NCBI GenBank assembly: GCA_900073065.1 | Contig: FJOG01000018.1 | Span: 614,079-678,078, forward strand | Direction: 5' to 3' | Length of the DNA: 64,000 nt | From: Phialocephala subalpina | Lineage: Eukaryota; Ascomycota; Leotiomycetes; Helotiales; Mollisiaceae | Part shown: positions 1 through 13,008 of the stretch, piece by piece | Numbering within the stretch: position 1 is the stretch's first letter | Layout of the letters: each line of letters begins with the position of its first letter | The notes under the pieces: generated by a model | Database searches by the model: none | What the model was told of the DNA's origin: nothing | The model's input: only the letters and a program-made list of their open reading frames with translations | Program-made: the position numbers and the translations under genes

Positions 1-1082
1 TCAAATCCCTACCGGCGATCCAACCATGCCGCACAGATGATCTACAAACCTGGGACGGAGACGTCGCGTGCCGCGTCCATCCCATCAATCCCAACCAGTC
101 CATCCCATGATACACCATCTGAAAAAGATGGGATGGAACGCCTCGCCTCTATTGTCCGAACAGCTCGCATGGAGGAAAGATGGTAGACGAAATGAGGTTC
201 TTCTAGATTGGGAGGAAGACACATCAGACCACGTATCAAGATCCCACTCGTCCTTTTGCGCGGACAGATGAAAATGACTCCTCGCCCTTGATCTCGCAAG
301 CTCGTTGATGTATGCATAAGGTTCGCTCGCCTAGTCGCCCCACAAACTCAAAAGTTCAACGGCAGGAATGAGACTCACAGACCTCGTCGTTCATCTCGCA
401 TCCAAGTTCACTTCACCTGTCAAGACATGACAATCAGCAAGATCCCAGATCTCAGCCTGACAAAATCGGCAGGAATGATGCCTTCAGATCAGACCTCATA
501 CTCACCCTCCACCATTGTGATAATTACCTACCCCCTCCACGGACATCACTCTCATGACATCTTGGCGTTGTCAGAAGATGGCTTTCGTGGCTTGAGAGAA
601 GCTTCCGTCCTCATGCCAACCACATTCTAGGTTCCCGCCTCTCCCTTTGGTTCATAACTTCGTTGCACGCATGGCATTACTCAACGACTTAAAACTAGAC
701 ACTATGCCCATCTATTCGAATGCATCAGTCTTTCTCATGCTCAGAGGGATTGGCTCGCCTTCACTCACCTTTCGTCTGAACTTTTTCTCTATACCCGTTG
801 CGCTCGCTGTACGACGCCGGATCGGCCGGATCTTTTCTGTGGTCCACTTGAACCGAACTGGATTCTACGATTTCACACGACCTGGGACAACGGAACGTCG
901 ACTAGTCTTTGATTTGAGAATGCATTGCTTCTTAGAAACGCCTATATGATCCCTCAGTTTACAAGTGAATGCAATGTACAGTACACGCTTTCCCGCGAAA
1001 ACGAACAGAAAAACAAAAATCATAACATCACACCCCGTTTATGAGCAACCCAAAAGAAAGAAAAGAGCAAGATCTAAAAAGT
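1..1082. other. 3' flank of ACC1, no gene seen
   Basis: This stretch lies downstream of the acetyl-CoA carboxylase stop codon. It contains only short open frames without recognisable domains or splice structure. It probably holds the ACC1 3' untranslated region and intergenic DNA. I see no RNA gene or repeat in it. Confidence 0.5.
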
Positions 1083-4000
1083 CTAAGCCTGGCTCAAGAA
1101 CTTCAATGCCTCTTCCCTCTCATCAGCCGGCAACATGCTCAAAACCTGCTGTACACCCTTCAATCCACCCTTGCCATTACTCCTCAACAAACTCGCGACA
1201 TCGAAAGCCACGCCTTCAGTCTTGAGCGACTCAACCTTCTCATGAACAATCTTTCTGTTCTCCTCGTACCACATGGCGACATCTCTGTCCGCGAACGCGA
1301 AGTTGGGAACCGCGGTCCAGGCACCGAGAGTCTCGATGTTGCGTGCTCGTGATGCGAGAGGGTTCTTAGAAGCAGCAGCCATGCGCTTCAAGATGTACTC
1401 TTCGTTGACACGACGACGGACTCGCCAGTAGAAGAATCGTCGTGCTTCTCTCCAGACCAGAGATTGACGGATGACGTCCTTGGCCTTCATTCGGCCGGCT
1501 CGATCGTGGAGATCGGCGAATTGCAATGAGACCTGCATGTAGACTGGCAGGAGCAATTCTTCGCGAGCAGTAGCCTTGGCTTTGATTTGAGTGAGTTGTT
1601 CGGCACTCAATGACTTGTCGGCCAATTGCTTGCGAAGAGCACCGTACTCGGGATCCAGGCGGGCCATGGTCTCGAGTTGCTTGTCTTTGCGGTACTTGAT
1701 GTTGACGATACCTTCTGGCTCCAAGACACCACCGCGGGCGTCTTCGTCGGCGTACATCTCCATGAATTCGGGGTTGATCGTAGGATCGACAACGACCTGA
1801 GACAGATTAGCGAGAGCTTACGAAATACTTGTAATGATTGACTTACCCATGAGCCACCACGGAGCTCACCGAAAGGTGGAATGTAGACAAAGATTGGCTG
1901 CTCATACTTGACAAGCGCGTCGACAATGTAGGAACCATACTTGAGGACCTCATTGTACATGTCACGCTGGCCACCTGAGAAACCTCTCCAGTTGGCAAGG
2001 ATCATCAATGGCAATTGCTCACCATTGTTGAAGTCCTTGATGGCCTGAGCGGTCTTGAAAGCGGAGTTGGGGTACCAGACTCCACCAGCCTCGTTCGTAA
2101 TCTGTTCCATCGAATCGGGATTGGCGGGATCGGCAGGGGTGACGTTCTCCACTGATCGGGTTTCAACGGCAATAACACCCATTGGGATACCTCCAAGGCG
2201 TGCACGGCCGACAACGACAGTCTTGGCCCAACCACCAAGAGTCTCAACGAAAGAGTCCTTATCGAAGAGACCTGGCATGAATCCCTCGTCGTCGTCCTTA
2301 CCGCCAATCAACCATCTAACGTCGTATGATTGCTTGGGAGGTGGAGTGTAGACGATGTCACGGTCCCAAGAGTCGACAGCTGGTCCAATTGGCAGAGGGT
2401 TGTTTCGCTTGTCGGGAACATAGGCTATCCACTCAACAATCTTGGACACACCCTCGAAATCATCGTTGGCAGTCATGTGAGAGACACCGTTCTTGTACAT
2501 GATTTGAGTGCCACCAAGCTGCAAGTTGGAAGTGTAGACTTCACGACCCAAGAGCTTGTTGATAGCGGGAGCACCAGTCAAGATGATTGGCTGACCCTCG
2601 ATCTGGATAGCACGCTGGCCAAGACGGACCAAGTAGGCACCAATACCTGCGATTGTTAGCGAGTTTCTGCATTATAGGTGACGCGAATACATACCGACTG
2701 ATCTGCAAGTGACCAAAGTAATGGTGAATATGTCTTCGTAAGCTCTGCTGGTCGCACCAGCGATCAAACCAGAGCCTTTCAAACACTCAACACCAAGACC
2801 ATCCTCAGCACCGATGATGCCAGTGATCTTGTGTCTGACCTCTCCATCCTCGTTAATTTCCTCAGTGATGACATCCTTGGTCTTGCCATCCTCGAAGCGC
2901 TTCTTAGCCTCAGGCAACAAGTACAAGTACTTGAATCCAGCTTCTGGCTTCTCGGGATCGTTCCAGGCGACATTGAAGTGAGGAATGAGCTCTTCAGCCA
3001 TCCCAATGCGAGCACCAGAGTTGGCAGAAAGATAGATACGAGGGATACCAAGCTTGCGGGCAAGCTCAGTGCACTTGTGGAAGAAGTGATCTTCCTTGGG
3101 TCCGAAACTACCAATCTTGAATGTGATGTCGTTGGCAATGATGATGAACTTTCGGCCACGAGGATACTCAGGAGTTCTCGCAGTGACGATCCATCCGACC
3201 ATACCGCAGCTGTTGGTTCCAGGCTCGCGGAAGACCTCAGCAAGAGTGTCCTTGTCATCCAAGACGAGCTCGCTGTAATCGATGCACTCGCCAACAGGAG
3301 GTTGCTTCTCAGCCAAGGTTGGGTGCTGAGCAACAGCCTTGGTCCAGCTGTTTTGGATTGCTTGTCTGAAAAGCTCAGGGAAATCGTACACGTACTGAGT
3401 GCCCATAAGATGGGCTTTGTATCTCTTTGGCTGCAACCACTCCTTAGTAGGATATGGTGTTGATACAGGGCGCAGGTGCATCTGGCCAATCTTGGTAGTG
3501 CCTCCAATGCTCTGGAAGACCCAGTCGCCGCCCTTCTCGGACTTGCGCTCAGCGTACATCTCAACCTGGATGACATATCCAGACGTGTTGGTGATGGCAA
3601 CACGAAGAGGGTATGGCATGCCAGTGGTGGGCTCAGTACAGATGATACGGATTTCAGCACCAGTGACACGGAGACGCCAGAGACGACGACCGAAACGCTC
3701 CAAGAAACCACCAAGAGCCTTCTCAACCTCGGGTGGTTGAAGAGGGAAGACGGGGGTCAAGTTGATGAAAATGTGGTTGAGATCAGAGTTGTTGTTGCCA
3801 ATGATCTCAAGAGCATCGAGAATGTCGTTCATGAGTCTGTCGCACTCAGAGATGAGGTACTCAGCTGTTGGGATCTCATCACGTAGTCTTCCTGGACGGA
3901 CAACGGCGCGTGTGAAGTATCGCTTGTCACCCTCAACATTCTTGGCAGTAGCCTCGTAGATGTGGATGTTTCTGTTCTCAGCAAAGACAGGCTTGATTCG

Positions 4001-7000
4001 GAAGTTGGAGAGTCTTCCAAGTTCAAGCTGGAAAGCCAAAGCGGGTTCGATGTGACGAATGCTCTGGTCTTCCTCATACTCGGGGCCACGGAAAGTGTAG
4101 TAGCCTGGGTATGATCCGTCCTTGTGACCGCAAATGAATGTGAGTCGTCGAATGCGGCGAGACAGGAGCTCCTCCTTGTAGTCCTTGACGATCAAGTTGA
4201 TTCTGCTGATGGTCTCCTTGTCGTCCATGCTCTCAGCGTCACGGACAGCGACGTTGCAGACAGCAGTGAGCTCGTCCTCAGTAGCAATTGGAGCAGGTAC
4301 TTTTCGCTTGCCGCTCAAATCTGGCATGGTGGTGGCATTTGTTGGAATGGGGCGCTTCTTTTGTCCGTATATTGGGAAGACCTCAAGAGCACGCATGAGA
4401 TACTCTTCAGCCTCGTCGAGGTACTGGACTGGGACAATGACACCCTTTCGGGTTGGCTCGTCACCAGCCTTGCCGACCAAGTATGACATATCAGAGATAG
4501 AGCTGACACGCTTGAATGGGTTGGCAATGTCGTACGAGGGAGTGGCGGGGGTGGATGGAGCGGATGATTGGATTGGCATGCCGAATTCTGAGGCACCAAC
4601 TTTTCGGAGAACGAAATCCCATGAGACGACAAATGGAGGCTCAGAAGCATCGTTGTGGTACTCAATCTTCTTGAGTGAGTAGGCACGGTAAGCGCGTCGG
4701 ATATAGACTTCCAATGCGGCGAGGGAGACCCATGGGTCTGAGTAACCGAAGAAGATGGGGAGAACATCAAAGACGGTGTACTTGGAGTCAACAACCTCCT
4801 TGAGAACCTCAAGGTCGGGCTCGCGGTGCTCCCAGCCAGTCTCGCCATATCGTGACTCAACAACTGATGATCGGAGAATGTGCTCCATTTGAGAAGCTCG
4901 CTCCTCCAAAGATGGCATAGCACATTGGATGAGGGTCTCACGAGCTTTCAATGCAACTTTGGCGGTTGGTCGGGATTCCAGCTCGGTGAGCATTTTGAGA
5001 GCTGGTCGGAAGTGCTTGGCGATGTTGCCGGCGTTTGGCTTGTTTGGTCTGTACTCATCGAGGATGGCAAGAACCAAGTTGTTCTTTGAGCCAATTCTGC
5101 TGTGCGAAAGAACATAGCCGATGACTTTGGTGATATCGTCCTTGTTTTGATCTCTGAGCATCAAAATGACCTCCTCATCGCGGGTTTGGCGACCAGAGAA
5201 CAATCGCTCAACGCCACAGTATTGCTCAAGGAGTTGAGAGAAGATATCGAATTCGTGAACCTTCTGTCCCTCAAGGTATCGGTCAATGACCTCAATCAAT
5301 GGAGTAAGAGTAGTCTTCAACAAATCAACATCGGAAGGAGCAACGTTGTCCTCCAAGAACTTCTGAAGAGCCTTCTGGAGGTTCTTAGCTGGGAACTCGC
5401 CCTTGCGTTGTTTTGCGCGGTCCACGATTTGTGTGAAGGTAGCATCAAGACGCTGTGGCATTCTGGCGTGGAGCGCTGAGAATTGGGCATTCCATTCTCC
5501 ATATGGCAACTCTGGGTCGCGAAGAACATCAATTAACTCCTTGAGAGTGGATGCCATGATAACTTGGTTGTCAAAGCCATCAAGGATGTTCTTGAGAATG
5601 CTGTGGAGAAGGACGAATCGCTGAGCAGGCTTGGTGCCAACGACTTGTGGTGGTCCGAGGTCTGGGAGGTGGCCAAGGAAGGGCTGTGCGTGCTTGACTC
5701 TGGATGGGTCGTCGAGAGCGAGTATACCGAGAATGTCACCGGCCTCGAGAGTAGCTCCTGGCTGCTTGATGAGCTGCACAATACCGTCTTCTTGGGCAAG
5801 AAGAGGCATGTACATCTTCATGACCTCGACTTCAGCGAATGGCTGACCGGCCTTGATGTGCTCACCGTTGTCAACAGTGTACTTGACAAGCTTTCCGGGA
5901 GATGGTGTTCGAAGTTGAGATGGGTCGTTCTCTTGCTCGAGCAAGCAGGTCTTGCTGTCGACACTGAGACGAGTCGCTCCAACTTCCTCCTTCCAGTAGA
6001 CGTTGTGACTGCGTCCGCTGAGAAGAACAAGGAGACCACCGTCGCTGAGAGCACGAACACCAACCGAGCACTTAGAGCCGTTGATGAAAAGGTGGTAGCT
6101 GTCCAAGCTCGATCGGGTGGCGGTGAACTTGTATCGGTGGCCATCGTAGATGAAGTCGATGGGGAAGACAGTCTTCAAAGTCTCCTTGGCGGGAACTTGA
6201 CCTTTCTCTAAGCTCAATCGGTACTCGGCAATGCAAGCTTCGCTCGCGATGTGTGCCTTGGTGACAGCACCGCAAACGACTGCAAGCATGGGATCTGGTC
6301 GCTCAGCAGTAAGCTTGTTGGAGATCAGCTCATCTAGCCATCCAGTGGTGATTGTGTTGTCCTCGAAAGCTGGAGTTTCCAACAGCTTGATCAAGTACTC
6401 CACAGTGGTTCTGAAATCACCACGAATGCTCAATTCCTTGAGAGCGACGACCATGTGTTTCCGCGATGCAGATCTGTTCTCGCCATAGGCGAAAATGTGA
6501 CCGAATTGTGAATCGGAGAAACTGTGGATACCACCAGCAGTTCCGACTGAGAAGTAACCCCAGACGTTGGAGCTAGATCTGAAGTTCAACTCGTGCATCA
6601 TACCGCTGGAAGGCTTGAAACCCTCTCCAGGATCTTCGGAAGTGATACGGCAGGCAGTGGTGTGGCCTTTGGGTGTGGGTCGTCGCTGAGTGAGGGCGCT
6701 GTTCTCCTTGGAGAAGTCAAAGTCGATTTCACCTGAGCTGGAGGGATCAACTCCGTATAATAATCTAATGTCGCGGATTCGGTGGAGAGGAAGACCCATC
6801 GCAATTTGGAGTTGTGCTGCTGGCAAGTTGACTCCGCTGACCATTTCAGTGGTAGGATGTTCGACTTGGAGACGGGGATTAAGTTCCAAGAAGTAGAATT
6901 TGTCGTCGGCATGCGAGTAGAGGTACTCAACAGTACCAGCAGAAACATAACCAACGAGACGACCAAGACGGACAGCCGCCTTCTCCATTGCCTGGAAAGT

Positions 7001-8134
7001 GGCTGGCTTCGCAATTGTGACTGGAGCCTCTTCGATAATCTTTTGATGTCTTCGCTGGACCGAGCAATCTCTGCCGAATAGCGAAATGTTGTTTCCGTAC
7101 TCATCAGCCAACAATTGGACCTCCAAATGTCTGGCATTACCAGCGAGCTTCATAATGAAGATTGGAGAACCTGGGATTTCGCTGGCAGCGGCTTTGTAGA
7201 GAGCCTCGAAACCTTGCTCAGACTCGGCCTTCCGGATACCCTTTCCACCACCGCCTTCTGAAGCCTTGATCATGACTGGAAAGCCAATCTCGTGGGCCTT
7301 CTGAAGACCTTCTTGCCACGATTGAACGCAACCCTTCATGTAAACGTCGTCGTCAACCGTGACAATGCCATCGTCGTTGATCGCAACCTTGTCGACACCA
7401 GTTCCAGACCATGGTATACAGGGGACCTTGGCGTGTTGCGCGACGATTGTGGAGGAGATCTTGTCACCGAGCGATCGCATGGCAGACCCTGGCGGGCCTA
7501 TGAACACAATCTTCTTTGATGACGCTGCTAACGATTCTGGCAATTTTGGGTTTTCTGAAGCGTGTCCCCTATTGTCCGTCAGTAAGTCGACTTTCAGTGA
7601 AAATCTGAGTGGATTTACCATCCTGCCCAAACTGCGTGCACGTTCATGCGCTCCGCAACATCTACAATCAATTCGACGTTTGCGTAGTTGTTGTTGTTTG
7701 TCCCTCCCGGGACTTCGACATATTGATCTGCCATCCGGATATAATCTGCATTTGCCTGCAAATCCTCCGGTGTGGCCATCACCGTGAACTGAATAGCTCT
7801 CTCGTCGCCGAAGGTCTCGTAGGCCCATTTTCGCACCGATCGAATTTCCTTAACTGCTGCAATACCATTGTTGGCAATCAGGACCTATTCGCAGATGTCA
7901 GCTTATACCTCTTTTCCTCTTCCGGACCTCCTCAACAGAAATACGCACATTGGTGATGACGGTGTGTCCATCGTGGGCAGCTACAAAGTCTTTTACTTTG
8001 CCTGGAGCTGCATTCTCCAACCTATTTCCACCGATGAAGTGGTCTGCCAGGTTGTGTTTGGCTGCGTAGGAGGTTGTGCCGTTCATGATGGGGACAGTGC
8101 CGGTGGCCTTCCCATTGCCATTTACTTCGGCCAT
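1083..8134 (-). CDS. ACC1: Acetyl-CoA carboxylase (multidomain, cytosolic)
   Basis: This biotin enzyme carboxylates acetyl-CoA to malonyl-CoA, the committed step of fatty-acid synthesis. I join five exons: 8134-7949, 7884-7619, 7568-2695, 2646-1847 and 1796-1083. All junctions keep frame and have GT..AG ends, giving 2279 residues, the normal fungal length. In order the protein has a biotin carboxylase/ATP-grasp region (about 45-560), a biotinyl domain with the motif EVMKM (lysine about residue 735, the position known for yeast Acc1), a long central region, and the carboxyltransferase region (about 1550-2260). A phosphosite-like motif [10 protein letters not shown] near residue 1174 (codon near 4500) fits the AMPK/Snf1 consensus and matches the place of yeast Ser1157; regulation by Snf1 is inferred from this. 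No ATG occurs in the 250 nt before the chosen start, so no upstream ORF is evident. Identity is secure. Confidence 0.97.
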
Positions 8135-10257
8135 TGTGCAGGAATCACTGCTCGTTGCAGACGAGCGAAGAGAGTGAGGTCGCCAGTGGTAATTAAGGTG
8201 CTTGTCCCCGGATTTGTTACAAGGCTAGAGGTTGAGGCTGTACCTTGGATTATATCTGTTGTGCCCAAGGATTCGGGGCTGAGGGCAGAACGAATCCCAA
8301 AAGTCGCCGAGCTGTCAACAGCGCCGAAGTTGAGCTCTGTCGTTGATGGCACCTAAGAATAGTTGGAGGGCACAGGTAGTGGACGGGGGACAGAGACGGC
8401 GCAAGGAGAGAATGAATATACGAGAAGGTGTCAATTATTCTAGTAGTCGTAGTAGTAGTAGGGGGTGCAGGTGGGAAGTTGTGGGTTTATGAGAGATTGA
8501 ACTATTTTATGGGAGCGTTTCAAGCACGGAACATCAACAGCTGTGAAGCGAGCAAGGTCTCTCGGTTTGGTTTGGTGGACAGAGCTCTAGTGGTCCCTAG
8601 ACTCCGCTTCCTCAACAGCACCCAGCCAGTCCCCATCGCTCACCGAAATGGCTTTTGTCGGCCAGCGACTTGCGTTGGGCTGATTAAACCCCATCTGGCT
8701 AAAGCAACTCAATCTCGTAGATCTCGCTACAACACTTTTCTCAGCAGCACATCCAGTTTATCCCCTTCGTCCCGTCCATTGATGCGGGTTATCTCGGATG
8801 AAAGCTTTGCTCCAAGATCTCTATCGATGCATGAGCTTCACGAAGCTTTTTTGAAGATTGTAAATGTTGAGATAGACGGCCCCGGACCAGCAGCGAGAAT
8901 TATCGCAAGCAAGCCACAGTTCGGACTTGAAAGGGGCCCATGACGCAGAAGTACAGGACAGGACAGTAAGGCACGGCAGCAACGATCCCAGCATCCCGAG
9001 TCTGTGGCGGCGCTCTTCCGCCTCAGGACTTCCCCAACATTGTCCATCACTTTCTGCATGGGGATCTCAGTAAATTCGGGTCCACTCAGATCAAAAGACC
9101 AACAACGCAACAAAAAAATCACAGGTCATGCATCAGCTTCGGAATCTCAAAGTGAGCTTAACTGGGCACGAAAATGATACTATTGATACCGTCCAATGTA
9201 TTTTTAGCTTCGAAGCCAAATCATCCTCTACAACAAGGAAAGGCTGGAGGTCATCTGTGCCCCTGGAGTACTTGCGTTAGGGGTCCCGAATGGTGGATTT
9301 CGATCACTGCAAATCGCAGATCTGGCATCTACTCGGATAGCAAAGTAAGGCTGAGTGAGAATCATCGGCGGATTCTTACTCTTCCTTCGCTCTCTCACCA
9401 AACATCTCTCACAGTCTTCAGCGCCCCCGGCCTTCCGCACTGGAACTCCAAGAAAGTACCCGGACAATTACCCAATCAGCCCTCATCTTTCCTATAAATA
9501 TACATACGTGATAGAATTTAAAGCTTGCCGAATGCTGTCAAACCGTGGCTATGTAGACTTCTTGACGGTATTCGTGGACTGCGCCCCTCGCCATCACTTG
9601 CTTTGGTCAGCACTTAACGTGAGCGAGCCAGCTTGAACTTCAATTTCGGATGAGAAGATCTGCAGTTTTCCGACGAGTTGGAATCAGATCTCGGGAAAAG
9701 GAAAGGGATTTACTGTACCAAGATAAAGCGTTTGATTGTTGCCTAGATAATCCGATGCGATGTGCAACAGGCGTCCTCGCATCGCGGCTCAAGTTCAGGC
9801 CTCTCGTGAAACAGGTTTCTGAACTGAACAGAAAGTCCGACGTCCTGAGCACCTTCGGATCAATGAAACCAAACAAATAGTTCTCCTGTAGACCCACAAT
9901 CACGAATCAATCAAATAAGTTGCGAAGAAATCTCTCACTCAGAAATACAAACGAAATGTACATAGAAGAAGTGTTTGTATGTTCAGAGTAGCCGTGGTAT
10001 CAAAAGCGTCAACCTCCTAAGAATTATGTTGTCTTCATAATAAGCACAATCATGAATGGTATTCGCATCAGCATCATCATGCCCTTTCCCCTCCTTTCTT
10101 TCTTTCCATCTCACACCAAAAAATGCAGCAAGCTCGCAACGCAATGCTCAGCAAATTCAATGAACGCCCATGACACCATGCTGAAGTCACAGTAAAGCCC
10201 GATGCCCCAGAAAAAACGTCGTAACATCGTGTAAAGCAATCATCAAGCCGTGATACC
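8135..10257. promoter_or_regulatory. Intergenic region upstream of ACC1
   Basis: About 2.1 kb separates the ACC1 start from the stop of the NUDE-like gene; both genes are on the minus strand. The part near 8135-8500 should hold the ACC1 promoter and 5' leader. A short GTA-type microsatellite lies near 8440-8460. No convincing coding region, RNA gene or mobile element is visible. The promoter role is inferred from position only. Confidence 0.4.
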
Positions 10258-12110
10258 TCAATACGTCTCCCCCACCTCACTAAGCTTCCTGGGTCGTCCC
10301 GGAGGCTTCATCCCTTCGTCTCCTTCCCGTGTGCCGCTGGTTGATCTTCTCGGTATGCCAGTCATAGACAGTCCTCCACTCCTTCTTCGCGGAACAGGTA
10401 TAGCGCTGCCTTCAATCTCTGCCTTGTTCAAAGTGTTCCTCCGACTTGGGGTCGCAAAGTCCAGTTCTCGCGATTCGTCAAGGTCAATGTTTGACACACT
10501 TTGCGAATGTCCATGTCCGTGTGAAGCACCGTAGCTACCACCGATACTCGATCTAGGACGCCGAGACTCGGCAATCTGGGACTGTGAGTAATGTCCCAGG
10601 GGGGTTCGTGCACCAGACATCGATGTTCGGCTTGCAGGGCGTGCAATTTCGGTGCGGCTTAGGGGACGATCCTGCCGGACATAATTCGTGCTTGCCCGGC
10701 TGCTGGGTCTGCTGTCAATACTACCCTCGCGACTGGGTAGCGGGCCGAATGACAGGCGGCTGATTCCAGATGTAGATAGTCTGGGGACATGCTTTGCAGC
10801 GGATGGTGTTTCTTCTGGCGGGGGTATCGAGGAGCTGCTGGCTGAGCTGCCTCCAGTCCTTTTCCTGCTCCTTATTGTGACACTCGGTGGCATAGAAGGG
10901 TTCGCCGTGGAAACAGTTCGAGGAGACGCTCGAGGTGGGGTATGTACTGGTGCAGGGAGTTTCGATCTGGCAGAATGCACACGCTGCTCCAATCGTTGCA
11001 TCTGGGCCGTGAGACTTCGAATGTGTGTAAGAGATGTCGAGTTTGGCAACCCACGAGTTGCAGGCGCTTTGGTCCTTGTCTGGCGGATAACAGCTGGTGT
11101 GGCATTTCTTGTCCTGGAGGAAGAAGTCGGTGCCGCTGGGCCCTTTGAACTTCGCAGACTGCCAGTTGCGTATCTTGACATGGGTTTTGGTGTGGTGCTT
11201 GAATCGCCTGTAGGTAGCTTCGTCTTGCTTGCAGGAGGGTTCATAGGGGTCTTCAGAACTGGTCTCGCAGATCCTGAAGCTTCGGATATGGGCGGTGATG
11301 GTGGAGTGGGCGTTTCGGAGACAGTGTCGGCCGTTGAGACGGACTTTGTATCTGGTGGAGTCGTAATCATAGGTGAAGAAGCTGTCGATGTTGGAGAGTC
11401 GGCCAAAGATGGAGAATTGGGAGCAGTGATGTCTGTCGCGATGGAGGGAAGCTGGCGTTTTCGTAACTTGCCCTGCAGAATCTCTGCCTCGATCTTGAGA
11501 TCTGATAGCTCATCTCGCAGACGTTGGGTTTCGATTCGCAGATTCTCTCGTTCCTGCTCCCCAATCTTGATCTCCTCCTCCATCATAACTGCTCTTTCGA
11601 TAGCCACATTATACTTCGACTCCATATCTTCCAGCGATGAGGTCGTATTTCGGGCTTGCCTTTCGAAGTCGTCATTTTGAACTTCGATATCCCTTAATCT
11701 GTGTGTCAAGGTTCGATTTGTGTCTCGAAGCGTGGTGATCTCTTTTTGCAGGGTATTTTGCGCAGCGCTGGCCTCTGTCTTAGATTGCTTGTATTTGGTC
11801 TGCAGGAGGAAAAAGCATCAGCACCAGAGCTACAGCAGATCCCCATTATGAACGCTCTATCGGGGTTTGGATGATATCTTACCTTCCATTCCTCGACCTC
11901 GAATCCCAAGCTCTCAGCCTTCTCCTGGAGAGCTCGTTCTCTCCTTTCGGCGGCTTCGACATCCTTCTCCAACTCCGCCTCCAGCTCCTTGCTGGATTCC
12001 TGAAACTCTGCTAACTCATGTTCCAGCTGTTCATATTGTGACTTATAATATGCGAGCTGGCTTTCGGGAGTTGACAAATCTGTCGGTGGGGATGATGGTG
12101 GCTCATCCAT
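10258..12110 (-). CDS. NUDE-like nuclear distribution protein
   Basis: NUDE (RO11/Nde1 family) binds LIS1 and dynein and supports nuclear migration along microtubules in hyphae. Two exons, 12110-11883 and 11799-10258, join in frame after the codons for EEWK to give 589 residues. The N-terminal third (about residues 12-190) is a long charged coiled coil starting with [20 protein letters not shown], the feature that identifies the family. The remaining two thirds is Ser/Pro/Thr/Arg-rich, low in hydrophobic residues and probably disordered, as in other fungal NUDE proteins. The intron (11882-11800, 83 nt) sits early in the coiled coil. A 330-codon open frame on the other strand (10688-11680) is a shadow of the biased composition. 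The family call is firm from the coiled coil; the tail has no recognisable domain. Confidence 0.88.
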
Positions 12111-13008
12111 GGACGGCGATGTTTGTTTATGCTCCTATGCGCAATTTCCTGCAGAATTCCCTATGTACTAATATTCCTTCCAATGTCCTACTCTTTCTCT
12201 CTGCCCCTGAATCCTGCAGAAACTGTAGCTTTGCGTTGTTGTAGCGGTGTGTTGCGAAAATGCTGATAATGGGTCCGCGCGCTGTGGTTTGTCGTGTTCC
12301 TGGATTCGTGAAGTTCGATGTGGCGGTCCTGGGTTGTTGAGGCTATTATCCAGTGTATGTAATACAATGGCTCTATTCGTCTGATGTCGATGTCCTGGAT
12401 CCTGGAGGTTAGTAGGCGGTGGTCGTCCGGCGGTGTTGTCGTATTGATGTTTTGATGCCAGTGTTTCTGTACTCAGGAGTTCGACTTCGTCAACAAACCC
12501 TTGTCCGCGCTAGTGGGGTGGTGCAGCAACGCGCCTACCACAAAATTACATGTGAGCGCAAGTGTAGTCTTTCCAATTTCATTTGAAGACGGTTCCTCTC
12601 CATTCCTCTCATCGCGCAAGAGTTAAATGATCGTGTCGCCTGCGACATTAATCTGGCTTTGGACGATACGCCCAGTCTGAATGCTGATCTACGCGTCAAA
12701 TTGGTGGTCGCGAACTTAATTGGAGACGCATGAACTGCTTCACAGTACGGCAAAATGCAGTATTTCTTCCAGACATCTTTTCGGTCGTCTTTGCTCAATC
12801 GCCACTGTTTGCAACACGGACGTGCCCCAGTCGATAGAATGTCTGTTTGTTTATCATTGCCTTTTGTTTCAAGATTATCGGGTTAAAATACGTACGTACA
12901 CTTTGGAAGACCAAGCCAGAAATATATATAGGTACTAACCATCATCATAACTTCATACATTACACATCTATTTACTTCTCATACATTTTACACCTCATAA
13001 ATACATCT
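12111..13008. other. Intergenic, no gene seen
   Basis: This region contains the promoter of the NUDE-like gene and the 3' flank of the permease gene. Near 12900-13000 it is A+T-rich, consistent with a 3' untranslated region of the permease. I see no coding region or structured repeat. Confidence 0.45.

Noticed and set aside
2779..3726. 315-codon alternative frame on the minus strand
   Set aside because: It is a shadow of the acetyl-CoA carboxylase exon, Ser/Leu-rich with no domain.
10688..11680. 330-codon open frame on the plus strand
   Set aside because: It lies antisense to the Ser/Pro-rich tail of the NUDE-like gene, has no domain, and is explained by biased codon composition of the real gene.
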